Source: Aquabacterium sp. OR-4
GTDB taxonomy: Bacteria > Pseudomonadota > Gammaproteobacteria > Burkholderiales > Burkholderiaceae_C
NCBI RefSeq assembly: GCF_025290835.2
Contig: NZ_JAOCQD020000002.1
Coordinates: 1,426,001 to 1,490,000, forward strand
Length of the DNA: 64,000 nt
Direction of reading: 5' to 3'
The notes under the pieces are model-generated. The model saw only the letters and a program-made list of their open reading frames with translations, searched no databases and had not been told where the DNA came from. Shown piece after piece: positions 45,205 through 54,898 of the stretch; position 1 is the stretch's first letter, and every line of letters begins with the position of its first letter. Both the position numbers and the translations under genes were made by a program.

Positions 45205-46212
45205 TCAGCTGGCGCTGACCGGCGGGTTGCTGCGGGCGCCGTCCAGCGTGGCCAGCGACAGCAGGTGCAGGCACAGCCGCTCGTAGCTGATGCCGGCGGC
45301 GCGGGCCGACATCGGCACCAGCGAGTGCCCGGTCATGCCGGGCGAGGTGTTCATCTCCAGCAGGAAGGGCTTGCGGTCGGCGGCGCGGATCATCAGGTCG
45401 GCGCGCCCCCATCCGCGGCAGCCCAGTGCCCGGTAGGCGGCGACGACAAGGCGCTGGATCTCACGCTCTTCGTCGGGGGGCAAGGTGCTGGGACACAGGT
45501 AGCGAGTATCGTCGCTGAAGTACTTGTTCTGGTAGTCGTAGTTGCCCTCGGGGGCCACGATCTTGACCACCGGCAGGGCCCTTGCGGACGCCCCTTCGCC
45601 GATCACCGGGCAGGTCACTTCGTCGCCCTCGATGAACTGCTCGCACAGCAGGTCGGGGTCGTAGCGGGTGGCCAGCTGCACGGCCTGGGCCATGTCGCTG
45701 TAGCCCTGCACCTTGCTGATGCCGATGGTCGAGCCCTCGCGCGGCGGCTTCACGATCAGCGGCAGGCCCAGCGTGTCGGGGATGGCGATCACGCGCTCGC
45801 GGCTCTGCTCTTGCGGGCTCAGCCACACCCAGGCCGGCGTGGGCAGCGATTCGGCCTTCCACACGCGCTTGGTCATGGTCTTGTCCATGGCCACGGCCGA
45901 GGCCATCACGCCCGAGCCGGTGTAGGGCAGGCCCAGCAGCTCGAGCGCGCCCTGCACCGTGCCGTCTTCGCCGTGGCGGCCGTGCAGCGCGATGAACACG
46001 CGGTCGAAACCCTCGCGCCTGAGCTCGTCGAGCGCGCGCCCGGCGGGGTCGAAGGCATGGGCGTCGACGCCCTGGCCGGTCAGCGCCGCCAGCACGCCGG
46101 CGCCCGACATCAGCGACACCTCGCGCTCGGCGCTGCTGCCACCCATCAGCACCGCCACCTTGCCCAGCGCGGCAACATCCACATGCGGCAGATCGGCCAC
46201 CGTCAAGGACAT
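45205..46212 (-). CDS. ddlB: D-alanine--D-alanine ligase
   Basis: A 335-aa ATP-grasp enzyme that makes D-Ala-D-Ala for MurF. The start ([13 protein letters not shown]) precedes [21 protein letters not shown], the family N-terminal signature. Other motifs are [34 protein letters not shown], the ATP-binding [13 protein letters not shown], and the metal-binding [21 protein letters not shown]. It sits between murC and ftsQ, the common position. A 79-bp palindromic spacer separates it from murC. Confidence 0.95.
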   Translation of the reverse strand: MSLTVADLPHVDVAALGKVAVLMGGSSAEREVSLMSGAGVLAALTGQGVDAHAFDPAGRALDELRREGFDRVFIALHGRHGEDGTVQGALELLGLPYTGSGVMASAVAMDKTMTKRVWKAESLPTPAWVWLSPQEQSRERVIAIPDTLGLPLIVKPPREGSTIGISKVQGYSDMAQAVQLATRYDPDLLCEQFIEGDEVTCPVIGEGASARALPVVKIVAPEGNYDYQNKYFSDDTRYLCPSTLPPDEEREIQRLVVAAYRALGCRGWGRADLMIRAADRKPFLLEMNTSPGMTGHSLVPMSARAAGISYERLCLHLLSLATLDGARSNPPVSAS

Positions 46213-46291
46213 GTCAGCCCCTTGTCCGCCGAGGGGATGGCGGGCCGGCCTGGGAGCGGCCCGGCGCGCGTCGCGCTCAGTGCTGCGTACA
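46213..46291. repeat. Palindromic spacer between murC and ddlB
   Basis: Contains GGCCGGCCTGGGAGCGGCCC (46243-46262), one base different from the 20-mer at 18931-18950, plus CCCCT/AGGGG arms. It is out of keeping with the tight overlaps elsewhere in the cluster. Confidence 0.6.
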
Positions 46292-47728
46292 TCATTCGTT
46301 GTTCTCCTGCGCCAGCCGCGCCACCACCTGGGCCGGCACGCCACCGATCGAGCCGGCACCCATCGCGATCACCACATCACCGCCGCGCGCATGGGCCACG
46401 ATGGCCTCGGGCAGCGCCGCCACGTCGTCGACGAACACCGGATCGACGCGGCCCGCCACACGCAAGGCGCGCGCCAGCGCGCGGCCATCGGCGGCCACGA
46501 TGGGCGCCTCGCCGGCGGCATACACCTCGGTCAGCAGCACGGCGTCGGCCTGGCCCATGACCTTGACGAAGTCTTCGAAGCAGTCGCGCGTGCGGGTGTA
46601 GCGGTGGGGTTGAAACGCCAGCACCAGGCGCTGGCCCGGAAAGGCGCCGCGCGCCGCGGCGATCACGGCCGCCATCTCCACCGGGTGGTGGCCGTAGTCG
46701 TCGATCAGGCTGAACAGGCCGCCGCCGCGGGTGGCGGGCACCGGCAGCTCGCCGTAGCGCTGGAAGCGCCGGCCCACGCCGGCAAAGGCCGCCAGCGCGC
46801 GCACCGTGGCGGCGTCGTCCAGCTCCAGTTCGGTGGCCACGGCAATGGTGGCCAGCGCATTGCGCACGTTGTGCTCGCCGGGCAGGTTGAGCGTGACCTC
46901 GAGGTCGGGCAGGGCCTGGCCGTCGTTGCCGGGCTCGCGGCGCTGGCAGGTGAAGCGCATCTGTCCGCCGGGCATGGCCTGCACGTTCACCGCACGCACC
47001 TGGGCCTCGGCGTTGAAGCCGTAGCTGACCACCGGGCGCGAGACCATCGGCAGGATGCTGCGCACGCCGGGGTCGTCGGTGCAGACGATGGCCGCGCCGT
47101 AGAAGGGCATGCGGTGCAGAAAGTCGACGAAGGCCGCCTTGAGCCGCGCAAAGTCGTGCGCGTAGGTGTCCATGTGGTCGGCGTCGATGTTGGTCACCAC
47201 GCTGAGCACCGGTGTCAGGTTCAGGAACGACGCGTCGCTCTCGTCGGCCTCGACCACGATGTACTCGCCCGAGCCCAGGCGGGCGTTGGCGCCGGCGGCA
47301 TTGAGCTTGCCGCCGATCACGAAGGTGGGGTCGACACCGGCCTCGGCCAGCACGCTGGCCACCAGCGAGGTGGTGGTGGTCTTGCCGTGCGTGCCGGCGA
47401 TCGCGATGCCGGCCTTCAGGCGCATCAGTTCGGCCAGCATCTGCGCGCGGGCCACCACCGGGATGCCGCTGGCACGCGCCGCGATCACCTCGGGGTTGTC
47501 GCCCCGCACCGCGGTGCTGGTCACCACTGCCTGGGCGCGGCCGATGTGCGCGGCATCGTGGCCGATGGCCACGCGGATGCCCAGCCCGGCCAGGCGCTCG
47601 GTGGTGGTGCTGGCGGCCTGGTCGGAGCCCGACACCTGGTAGCCCAGGTTGTGCAGGATCTCGGCGATGCCGGACATGCCGGCGCCGCCCACGCCGATGA
47701 AGTGGATGCGCTTGACCGCGTGTTTCAT
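46292..47728 (-). CDS. murC: UDP-N-acetylmuramate--L-alanine ligase
   Basis: A 478-aa cytoplasmic ligase adding L-Ala to UDP-MurNAc. Signature parts: nucleotide-binding [25 protein letters not shown], the P-loop [32 protein letters not shown], and [12 protein letters not shown]. Length and order of domains are normal. The ATG overlaps the stop of a 29-codon ORF by 4 nt (ATGA), so it may depend on coupling through that ORF rather than on murG directly. Confidence 0.97.
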   Translation of the reverse strand: MKHAVKRIHFIGVGGAGMSGIAEILHNLGYQVSGSDQAASTTTERLAGLGIRVAIGHDAAHIGRAQAVVTSTAVRGDNPEVIAARASGIPVVARAQMLAELMRLKAGIAIAGTHGKTTTTSLVASVLAEAGVDPTFVIGGKLNAAGANARLGSGEYIVVEADESDASFLNLTPVLSVVTNIDADHMDTYAHDFARLKAAFVDFLHRMPFYGAAIVCTDDPGVRSILPMVSRPVVSYGFNAEAQVRAVNVQAMPGGQMRFTCQRREPGNDGQALPDLEVTLNLPGEHNVRNALATIAVATELELDDAATVRALAAFAGVGRRFQRYGELPVPATRGGGLFSLIDDYGHHPVEMAAVIAAARGAFPGQRLVLAFQPHRYTRTRDCFEDFVKVMGQADAVLLTEVYAAGEAPIVAADGRALARALRVAGRVDPVFVDDVAALPEAIVAHARGGDVVIAMGAGSIGGVPAQVVARLAQENNE

Positions 47729-47814
47729 GCGCCGATCTCCGCCTGGCCGGGCCGCTGCATCGGCGCTGCCGGATCCGCGATGACGTGGGTGCGCTTGACG
47801 AGCATGTGTTTCAT
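47725..47814 (-). CDS. Possible 29-aa coupled peptide between murG and murC
   Basis: An ATG overlapping the murG stop (ATGA) opens a frame of 29 codons that ends exactly on the murC ATG (ATGA). The peptide starts [13 protein letters not shown], while MurC starts [12 protein letters not shown], so the ORF looks like a partial duplicate of the murC start. It could be a non-functional duplication that happens to keep coupling, or a leader needed for murC translation. No database support available. Confidence 0.4.
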   Translation of the reverse strand: MKHMLVKRTHVIADPAAPMQRPGQAEIGA

Positions 47815-48893
47815 GACTTGTTCACCAGCCGTTCAAGTTCGTCGGCCACGCGTGCGGCGGCCTGGGGCCGGGCGGCGGCGCGCGCCTTCTCGGCCATGGC
47901 CAGCAGCGCCGGCCGGTCGAGTGCGGCCAGCTGCCGCGCCAGGGCCTCAGCATTCAGCTCGGTCTGCGGCAGGTGGATGCCGGCGCCCTGCTCGGCCAGC
48001 CAGCGGGCGTTGTCGCGCTGGTGGGCGGTGGTGCTCACCACCAGCGGCACCAGGATGGCCGGCACGCCGGCGGCGCACAGCTCGCTCACCGTCACCGCAC
48101 CGGCGCGGCAGACGATCAGGTCGCAGCTGGCCAGGCGGCTGGCCATGTCGTCGATGAAGGGCAGCACCTCGGCCTGCTCGGGCCCGATGCCGGCCGCGGC
48201 GTAGGCGGCGCGCACGGCCTCGGCGTCCTTGACGCCGGTCTGGTGCGTGACGCTCGGGCGCTGGGCGGCCGGCAGCGCGGCCAGCGCCTGGGGCAGCGTG
48301 CTGTTGAGCACCTGGGCGCCCAGGCTGCCGCCCACCACCAGCAGCCGCAGCGGGCCGCTGCGGCCGGCATAGCGCTGCGCCGGCGGCGCAATGGCCTCGA
48401 TCTCGGCGCGCACCGGGTTGCCGGTGACCAGGCCGTGCCTGACCTGCGCCGCCGGGCCGTCAAAGCCGAAGGCCACGCGGTCGGCGACCGGCAGCAGGCT
48501 GCGGTTGGACAGCAGCAGCGCGGCATCGGCATTCACCAGCATCAGCGGCTTGCCCAGCGCCGCGGCGGCCCAGCCGCCCGGAAAGCACACATAGCCGCCC
48601 ATGCCCAGCACGGCGCTGGCACTGCGCCGGCGCAGCACGCCGGCGCTGTCCCACAGCGCCTTGAGCAGGCGCGCGGCGCCGGTCAGCGTGTGCAGCAGGC
48701 CCTTGCCGCGCAGGCCGCTGAAGGCCAGCGTGTCCATCGCGATGCCGGTGGGCGGCACCAGCTTGTTTTCCATGCCCGTGGTGGTGCCCAGCCAGCTCAC
48801 GGTCCAGCCGCGGCGCTGCACTTCGCGCGCCACCGCCAGGCCGGGCATGATGTGCCCGCCGGTGCCTGCCGCCATGACGACGAGATGCGGCAT
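47811..48893 (-). CDS. murG: UDP-GlcNAc:lipid I N-acetylglucosaminyltransferase MurG
   Basis: A 360-aa peripheral membrane GT-B glycosyltransferase that makes lipid II. The start ([22 protein letters not shown]) holds the first glycine loop. Further motifs are [28 protein letters not shown] (third glycine loop) and the UDP-GlcNAc region [23 protein letters not shown]. Its ATG overlaps a relict ftsW tail (TGATG), which shows the ancestral ftsW-murG overlap before a 92-bp insertion. Confidence 0.96.
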   Translation of the reverse strand: MPHLVVMAAGTGGHIMPGLAVAREVQRRGWTVSWLGTTTGMENKLVPPTGIAMDTLAFSGLRGKGLLHTLTGAARLLKALWDSAGVLRRRSASAVLGMGGYVCFPGGWAAAALGKPLMLVNADAALLLSNRSLLPVADRVAFGFDGPAAQVRHGLVTGNPVRAEIEAIAPPAQRYAGRSGPLRLLVVGGSLGAQVLNSTLPQALAALPAAQRPSVTHQTGVKDAEAVRAAYAAAGIGPEQAEVLPFIDDMASRLASCDLIVCRAGAVTVSELCAAGVPAILVPLVVSTTAHQRDNARWLAEQGAGIHLPQTELNAEALARQLAALDRPALLAMAEKARAAARPQAAARVADELERLVNKS

Positions 48894-48994
48894 CAGGCCC
48901 GTCCTCCTCGCATGAGCTGCCGATTCTGGCTTCGCCCAAGCCTGCATGCGGCGTTGCACGCCGTGGCGCCGCTGCGCGTCGCACTCATGCTCGG
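48893..48994 (-). repeat. 92-bp insertion with duplicated ftsW tail
   Basis: A 20-bp sequence at the end of ftsW (48995-49014) recurs at 48903-48922. The upstream copy still encodes the FtsW end QLMRGGRA with a stop (48893-48919) that overlaps the murG ATG. The DNA between contains CGGCGT/ACGCCG inverted bases. It reads as a small insertion between ftsW and murG flanked by a 20-bp direct repeat. Confidence 0.75.
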
Positions 48995-50256
48995 CCTCCT
49001 CGCATGAGCTGCCGGTTTTCAATGTCGACTCTCAACACGATGGCGAGGGCGATCATGTTCATCAGGATGGCCGAGCCGCCGTAGCTCAGCAAGGGCAGCG
49101 TGAGGCCCTTGGTGGGCAGGGCGCCGAGGTTCACGCCCATGTTGATCAGCGCCTGGCCGCCAAACCAGATGCCGATGCCCTGCACCATCAGGCCGGCAAA
49201 CACGCGGTCGAGCACCACCGCCTGGCGGCCGATGACGAAGATTCGGCGGGTGAGCCAGAAGAAGGCCACGATGACGCAGGCCATGCCGATGAAGCCCAGC
49301 TCCTCGCCGATCACGGCCATCAGGAAGTCGGTGTGCGCCTCGGGCAGGTAGTGCAGCTTCTCGATGCTGCCGCCCAGGCCCTGGCCCGAGAACTCGCCGC
49401 GGCCGATGGCGATCAGCGAGTGGGTGAGCTGGTAGCCCTTGCCCTTGGCATACACCGGGTCCCAGGGGTCCAGGAAGGCCAGGATGCGCTCGCGGCGGAA
49501 GGGGCTGAGCGCGATCATCGCGGCAAAGGCTGCCAGCAGCACCGTGAAGCTCAGGAAGAACATGCGGCCGTTGACGCCGCCCAGGAACAGGATGCCCAGC
49601 GCCACCAGCGCGATCACCACGAAGGCGCCCATGTCGGGCTCGGCCAGCAGCAGCAGGCCGATCACCGCCAGCGCCACCGCCATCGGCCACACGGCCTGGA
49701 AGAAGCGCTCCTTCACCTCCATCTTGCGCACCATGTAGCTGGCGGCGTACATGGCCATGCCCAGCTTGGCCAGCTCGCTGGGCTGGAAGTTCATCACCCC
49801 CAGCGGCAGCCAGCGGCGTGCGCCGTTGACGCCCTTGCCGATGCCCGGCACCAGCACCAGGGCCAGCAGCAGCAGCGCCACGACAAACAGCCACGGCGCC
49901 CAGCGCTCCCACTGGTTGACGGGGATCTGCACCACCACCAGCGCGGCCACGCAGGCCAGCGCCAGCGCAAAGGCATGGCGGCTGAGGAAGAAGGTGGACG
50001 AGTAGCGCGCGTACTTGGGGCTGTCGGGCAGGGCCACGCTGGCCGAATAGACCATCACCAGGCCCAGCGCCAGCAGGCCCAGCGTGCACCACACCAGCGC
50101 GGTGTCGAAGCCGGCGATGCGCGGCGCCTGGCCGGCCGTGGGGCCCTGCCAGTCGTGGATCGGCACCCGCTCGGTGCCGGCGCCGGCGTCGGCGCGTGCG
50201 GCGCGCAGCGCCTGCAGCCAGCTCAGGGGGTTGAGTCGGTCGGCCAGCGTGCTCAT
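48985..50256 (-). CDS. ftsW: Lipid II polymerase FtsW (SEDS family)
   Basis: A 423-aa polytopic SEDS glycosyltransferase that polymerises lipid II at the septum with FtsI. About ten transmembrane helices follow a ~45-residue cytoplasmic N-terminus. Family motifs: [35 protein letters not shown], the catalytic-loop region [40 protein letters not shown] and [12 protein letters not shown]. The start overlaps the murD stop by 4 nt. The C-terminal tail is duplicated just downstream. Confidence 0.96.
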   Translation of the reverse strand: MSTLADRLNPLSWLQALRAARADAGAGTERVPIHDWQGPTAGQAPRIAGFDTALVWCTLGLLALGLVMVYSASVALPDSPKYARYSSTFFLSRHAFALALACVAALVVVQIPVNQWERWAPWLFVVALLLLALVLVPGIGKGVNGARRWLPLGVMNFQPSELAKLGMAMYAASYMVRKMEVKERFFQAVWPMAVALAVIGLLLLAEPDMGAFVVIALVALGILFLGGVNGRMFFLSFTVLLAAFAAMIALSPFRRERILAFLDPWDPVYAKGKGYQLTHSLIAIGRGEFSGQGLGGSIEKLHYLPEAHTDFLMAVIGEELGFIGMACVIVAFFWLTRRIFVIGRQAVVLDRVFAGLMVQGIGIWFGGQALINMGVNLGALPTKGLTLPLLSYGGSAILMNMIALAIVLRVDIENRQLMRGGRA

Positions 50257-52106
50257 CCGGTGAACTCCCCGCGTGCATCGGCTTCGGCCTGCACCGCGGC
50301 CACGAACACGTCGGCGCGGTGGGCGTAGTTGCGGAACATGTCCAGGCTGGCGCAGGCCGGGCTCAGCAGCACGGCATCGCCCGGACGCGCCTGCTCAAAG
50401 CACCACAGCACGGCGGCCTCCAGCGAGTCGTGCTGCTGCAGCGGCAGCGCCGTGCCTTCGCCGGCCACGCCGGCCAGGGCGCTGGCAATGGCCGGCGCAT
50501 CGCGGCCGATCAGCGCCACGGCGCGGGCATGGCGGGCCACGCCCGGGGCCAGCGGCGCAAAGTCCTGGCCCTTGCCGTCGCCACCCAGGATCACCACCAG
50601 CCGGGCCGGCGCCTTGTCGGCACCCAGGCCGTCCAGCGCGGCCACGGTGGCGCCCACATTGGTGCCCTTGCTGTCGTCGAAGGCTTCCACGCCGCCCACG
50701 GTGGCCACATAGGCCACGCGGTGCGGCTCGCCGGCGTAGTCGCGCAGCGCATGCAGCATCGGCGCCAGCGCACAGCCGATGGCGGTGGCCAGGGCCAGCG
50801 CGGCCAGTGCATTGGCGGCGTTGTGGCGGCCACGCACGCGCAGCGCATCGGCCGGCATCAGGCGCTGCAGCTGGATCTCGACCTCCTCGGCAGCGGCCTT
50901 GCGGCTGTTGCGCTTGAGGGTTTCGTCCAGCTCGCGGGCGCGCACCAGCCAGGCCATGCCGTTCTCGGTGACCAGGCCGAAATCGCCCGGCTGCTGCGGG
51001 GCATCGAGCCCGAAGCGCAGCACCTTGCGCGCCAGCGTGCGCGGCTTGATGCCGCGCCCGCCCTTGATCACCACCGGCGCCGGCACCATGGCCTCGACCT
51101 GCAGGTCGTCGCGGTTGACCACCATCACGGTGGGCCCCTCCACGCCGGCCGGGCCGTGGATGCGGGCCTTGGCCGCGGCATAGGCGGCCATGTCGCCATG
51201 CCAGTCGAGGTGGTCCTGCGTGATGTTGAGCACCGCGGCGGCGCTGGGCGCAAAGCCCTGCACGCCATCAAGCTGGAAGCTGGAGAGCTCGAGCACCCAG
51301 ACCTCGGGCAGCACCTCGAACACCGGCGCAGCCGGCGGCGGCGGGGCGATGGGCAGCGGCGCGGGTTCGTCGTCGTCGGCGGGGGTGTCGGCTGGCGCGT
51401 CGGCCGCTGCCTCGGCCGCGGCGTCGACCACATCGGTCGCATCGGCTGCTGCCACGGCTTCGTCGGCCACGGCCGCTTCGGCGGGATCGACGACCGCGGC
51501 GGCTTCGGCGGCAGCTGCCGGCTCATCGACTGCCAGCGGCAGCTCTGCCGCGGCCGCCACCGCTTCAGCCGCCGGTTCGGCCTCACGCACCGGCTCGGCA
51601 TCCAGCGCGGCGGCCAGGGTGTCCAGCATCGTCGGGCCGATGTTGCCGGCCATGGCCACGCGCTTGCCGCAGCTTTGCACCAGCAGCGCGGTCATGGCGG
51701 TGGTGGTGGTCTTGCCATTGGTGCCGGTGATGGCCAGCACAGCCGGGGCGTAGCCGCGGTCGGCCTTCAGGTCGGCCAGCGCGCGGGCAAACAGATCCAG
51801 CTCGCCTGCCACCGCAATGCCGATGGCGCGCGCGGCCTGCAGCAGGCCGACGATGCGCGCATCGTGCGGTGCCAGGCCGGGGCTCTTGAGCACCAGCTTG
51901 AAGTCGCCCAGGTCGTCGGCGCCCAGCGTGCCCGAGCGCAGCGTCACGGCCGGCAGCTCGGCCGCCAGCACCGCCGCCTGCGGCGGGTTGGGCCGCGAGT
52001 CCCACACCTGCACGCGCGCACCGTGGCGCACGCACCAGCGCGCCATGGCCAGGCCGGAGTCGCCCAGGCCCAGCACCAGCACATCGAGGTCACGCAAATG
52101 GTTCAT
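50253..52106 (-). CDS. murD: UDP-N-acetylmuramoylalanine--D-glutamate ligase with a large acidic insertion
   Basis: A 617-aa protein, far longer than the usual 440-500. It adds D-Glu to UDP-MurNAc-L-Ala. The core motifs are intact: [17 protein letters not shown]-loop [12 protein letters not shown] (125-136), [47 protein letters not shown], and [11 protein letters not shown]. Between residues ~171 and ~262 lies an Ala/Glu/Asp/Pro-rich stretch (for example [20 protein letters not shown]) that interrupts the central domain before LELSSFQLD. This is probably an unstructured surface loop. The start (MNHLRDLDV) gives the usual N-terminus. Confidence 0.95.
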   Translation of the reverse strand: MNHLRDLDVLVLGLGDSGLAMARWCVRHGARVQVWDSRPNPPQAAVLAAELPAVTLRSGTLGADDLGDFKLVLKSPGLAPHDARIVGLLQAARAIGIAVAGELDLFARALADLKADRGYAPAVLAITGTNGKTTTTAMTALLVQSCGKRVAMAGNIGPTMLDTLAAALDAEPVREAEPAAEAVAAAAELPLAVDEPAAAAEAAAVVDPAEAAVADEAVAAADATDVVDAAAEAAADAPADTPADDDEPAPLPIAPPPPAAPVFEVLPEVWVLELSSFQLDGVQGFAPSAAAVLNITQDHLDWHGDMAAYAAAKARIHGPAGVEGPTVMVVNRDDLQVEAMVPAPVVIKGGRGIKPRTLARKVLRFGLDAPQQPGDFGLVTENGMAWLVRARELDETLKRNSRKAAAEEVEIQLQRLMPADALRVRGRHNAANALAALALATAIGCALAPMLHALRDYAGEPHRVAYVATVGGVEAFDDSKGTNVGATVAALDGLGADKAPARLVVILGGDGKGQDFAPLAPGVARHARAVALIGRDAPAIASALAGVAGEGTALPLQQHDSLEAAVLWCFEQARPGDAVLLSPACASLDMFRNYAHRADVFVAAVQAEADARGEFTG

Positions 52107-52206
52107 GCCGACCTCCGCAGACGCGGCGCGGCCAGCGCCGGGCCGCGCCAAGCAGGCCGCGCCCCCCCTCGGGGGGCAGCGAACGCAGTGAGCGTGGGGG
52201 TCGTCA
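52107..52206. repeat. Spacer between mraY and murD with a C/G-run hairpin
   Basis: Contains CCCCCCCTCGGGGGG and AGCGAACGCAGTGAGCGTGG, an arrangement of the kind that recurs between genes in many Burkholderiales (recognised from memory). It is the longest gap in the mur part of the cluster. Confidence 0.5.
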
Positions 52207-53385
52207 TCACCGCAGCTTCAAGCTGGCCAGGCCCACCAGGCACAGCAGCATGGTGACGATCCAGAAGCGGATCACCACCTGGGTCTCGCGCCAGCCCTTC
52301 TTCTCGAAGTGGTGGTGCAGCGGCGCCATCAGGAAGATGCGCCGGCCTTCGCCATAGCGCTTCTTGGTGTACTTGAACCAGCTCACCTGGATCATCACCG
52401 ACAGCACCTCGGCCACGAACACCGCGCCCATGATGCCGAGCACGATCTCCTGGCGCGTGATGACGGCGATGGTGCCCAGCGCGCCGCCCAGTGACAGCGC
52501 GCCCACGTCACCCATGAACACCTGGGCCGGATGGGCGTTGAACCACAGGAACGCCAGGCCCGCGCCGGCCAGCGCGCCGCAGAAGATCAGCAGCTCGCCG
52601 GCACCGGGGATGTGCGGAAAGAACAGGTACTTGCTGTACACCGCATTGCCCACGATGTAGGCAAAGATGCCGAGCGCCGAGCCCACCAGCACCACCGGCA
52701 TGATGGCCAGGCCGTCGAGCCCGTCGGTGAAGTTCACTGCATTGCTGCAGCCGACGATGACGAAGTAGGTCACGCCGATGAAGCCCAGCACGCCCAGCGG
52801 GTAGTTGATGGTCTTGAAGAACGGCACCATCAGGCCGGCCTTGGGCGGCAGCGCGGTGTTGAAGCCGCTGCGGATCCACTCGAAGAACAGCTCCAGCACC
52901 TTCTGGTTGGTGCTCTCCGACACCGCGAAGGCCAGGTACATGGCGGCCAGCAGGCCGACCAGGCTTTGCCAGAAGAACTTCTCGCGCGAGCGCATGCCCT
53001 CGGGATCTTTCTTCACCACCTTGCGCCAGTCGTCCACCCAGCCCACGGCGCCGAAGCCGAAGGTGACCACCATCACCACCCACACGAAGCGGTTGGTCCA
53101 GTCGAACCACAGCACGGTGGACACGGCGATGCCGATCAGGATCAGCACGCCGCCCATGGTGGGCGTGCCGCGCTTTTGCAGATGGGCCTGCACGCCGTAC
53201 TCGCGGATCGGCTGGCCGATCTTGAGCTCGGTGAGGCGGCGGATGACCCACGGCCCGAAGGCCAGGCCGATCAGCAGCGCGGTCATCGCCGACATCACGG
53301 CGCGAAAGGTCAGGTACTGGAAGATGCGCAGAAAGCCCCACTCGGGGTACAGCGTCAGCAACCACTGCGACAGACTCAGCAGCAT
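52207..53385 (-). CDS. mraY: Phospho-N-acetylmuramoyl-pentapeptide transferase
   Basis: A 392-aa polytopic enzyme that moves phospho-MurNAc-pentapeptide onto undecaprenyl phosphate to form lipid I. It has about ten transmembrane helices. Family motifs: [27 protein letters not shown] (Mg-binding aspartates), [13 protein letters not shown], and the C-terminal [15 protein letters not shown] with the HHH loop. The ATG lies 10 nt inside the end of murF, so translation is coupled. Confidence 0.97.
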   Translation of the reverse strand: MLLSLSQWLLTLYPEWGFLRIFQYLTFRAVMSAMTALLIGLAFGPWVIRRLTELKIGQPIREYGVQAHLQKRGTPTMGGVLILIGIAVSTVLWFDWTNRFVWVVMVVTFGFGAVGWVDDWRKVVKKDPEGMRSREKFFWQSLVGLLAAMYLAFAVSESTNQKVLELFFEWIRSGFNTALPPKAGLMVPFFKTINYPLGVLGFIGVTYFVIVGCSNAVNFTDGLDGLAIMPVVLVGSALGIFAYIVGNAVYSKYLFFPHIPGAGELLIFCGALAGAGLAFLWFNAHPAQVFMGDVGALSLGGALGTIAVITRQEIVLGIMGAVFVAEVLSVMIQVSWFKYTKKRYGEGRRIFLMAPLHHHFEKKGWRETQVVIRFWIVTMLLCLVGLASLKLR

Positions 53386-54875
53386 GGCCCCCCCTCCTGC
53401 GCCGAGCCGGCCTTGGCGGCCGCGGCCGCACGGTCGCGCAGCGCGCGCACCACCTGTTCCATGCGCATGAAGCGCGATCCTTTCACCAGCACCGCGCCAC
53501 AGGCGGGTGCCTCATCCAGCGCGGCCACCACGGCCGCGGCGTCATTGAAGTGGCGGGCAGCGGCGCCGCGGGTGCTGCTGTCCGCCGAGGCCTGGCCGTA
53601 GGCCTGCGCCGCATGCGCGCACAGCGGGCCGGCCGTCCACAGCGTGTGGATGCCGAGTGCGCGCGCCAGGGCGCCCACCTCGGCATGGAAGGCCGGGCCT
53701 TCGTCGCCCACCTCGCCCATGTCGCCCAGCACCAGCCAGTGCGGGCCGGGCAGACTGGCCAGCAGCTCGATGGCGGCACGCACCGAGTCGGGGTTGGCGT
53801 TGTAGCTGTCGTCCACCAGCGTGACGCTGCGCCCGCCCAGCATCAGCCGGCTGGCCTGCGAGCGGCCGCTCACCGGGCGGAAGGCTTCCAGCCCGGCCAG
53901 CACCGCGGCCAGCGGCGCACCGGCGGCCAGCGTGGCGGCGGCCGCAGCCAGCGCATTGCGCACGTTGTGGCGGCCGGCGGCATGCAGGTGGCATTCGGCC
54001 GGGCCGGCCGGGGTGTGCAGGCGCAGCGCCCAGTAGCCCGCCAGGCCGGCGGTGGCATCGCCGGCAGCGCCGTCGTCGGCCACCCACACGGCGTCGTCGT
54101 GCACATCGGCCACGGCGTCGAGCGCAAAGCTCAGCGTGGGCCGCGTGCCGGCCAGGGCCTGCCAGATGCCGGCATGGGCATCGTCGGCCGGATACACCGC
54201 CACGCCACTGGCCGGCAAGGCGCTGATGACGCTGCCGTTTTCGTGCGCCACGGCTTCCACCGAGGCCATGAACTCCTGGTGCTCGCGCTGCGCGTTGTTG
54301 ACGATGGCCACCGTGGGCTGGGCGATGGCGGCCAGCTCGGCAATCTCGCCCGGATGGTTCATGCCCAGCTCGAGCACCGCGGCGCGGTGGTGCGGGCGCA
54401 GGCGCAGCGCGGTGAGCGGCACGCCGATGTGGTTGTTGTAGTTGCCGGCGGTGGCCAGCGCATCGTCCTCGCCCACCCAGGCGCGCAGGATGCCGGCCAC
54501 CATCTGCGTGACCGTGGTCTTGCCGTTGCTGCCGGTCACCGCCACCAGCGGCAGCGTGTGGCGCGCGCGCCAGGCGCTGGCCAGCTGCTGCAGCGCGGCC
54601 AGTGCGTCAGGCACTTCCACGCCGGGCAGGCCGCACGTGGCGAGGCCACGCTCGGCGATCACCGCCACGGCACCGGCGGCGCGGGCCTGGGGCAGGAAGT
54701 CGTGCGCGTCAAAGCGTTCGCCGCGCAGCGCCACGAACAGGTCACCCGGCTGCAGCGTGCGCGTGTCGGTGTGCACGCGGTGGATGTGGGCGGCGGCCAG
54801 CGCGGTGGGGTCGGCGGCCACCAGGCGGCTGCCGGGCAGCAGCGCGTGCGCCTGGGTCAGCGTCATCATGAACAT
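53376..54875 (-). CDS. murF: UDP-MurNAc-tripeptide--D-alanyl-D-alanine ligase
   Basis: About 499 aa from ATG 54875 ([15 protein letters not shown]), preferred because GAGGGGGG lies just upstream; ATG 54902, which overlaps the murE stop, is the alternative. The enzyme adds D-Ala-D-Ala. Motifs: [16 protein letters not shown] (P-loop), [43 protein letters not shown] and [13 protein letters not shown]. Overlaps mraY by 10 nt. Confidence 0.95.
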   Translation of the reverse strand: MFMMTLTQAHALLPGSRLVAADPTALAAAHIHRVHTDTRTLQPGDLFVALRGERFDAHDFLPQARAAGAVAVIAERGLATCGLPGVEVPDALAALQQLASAWRARHTLPLVAVTGSNGKTTVTQMVAGILRAWVGEDDALATAGNYNNHIGVPLTALRLRPHHRAAVLELGMNHPGEIAELAAIAQPTVAIVNNAQREHQEFMASVEAVAHENGSVISALPASGVAVYPADDAHAGIWQALAGTRPTLSFALDAVADVHDDAVWVADDGAAGDATAGLAGYWALRLHTPAGPAECHLHAAGRHNVRNALAAAAATLAAGAPLAAVLAGLEAFRPVSGRSQASRLMLGGRSVTLVDDSYNANPDSVRAAIELLASLPGPHWLVLGDMGEVGDEGPAFHAEVGALARALGIHTLWTAGPLCAHAAQAYGQASADSSTRGAAARHFNDAAAVVAALDEAPACGAVLVKGSRFMRMEQVVRALRDRAAAAAKAGSAQEGGPCC

Positions 54876-54898
54876 GTCGCCCCCCTCGCGTGCTGCGC

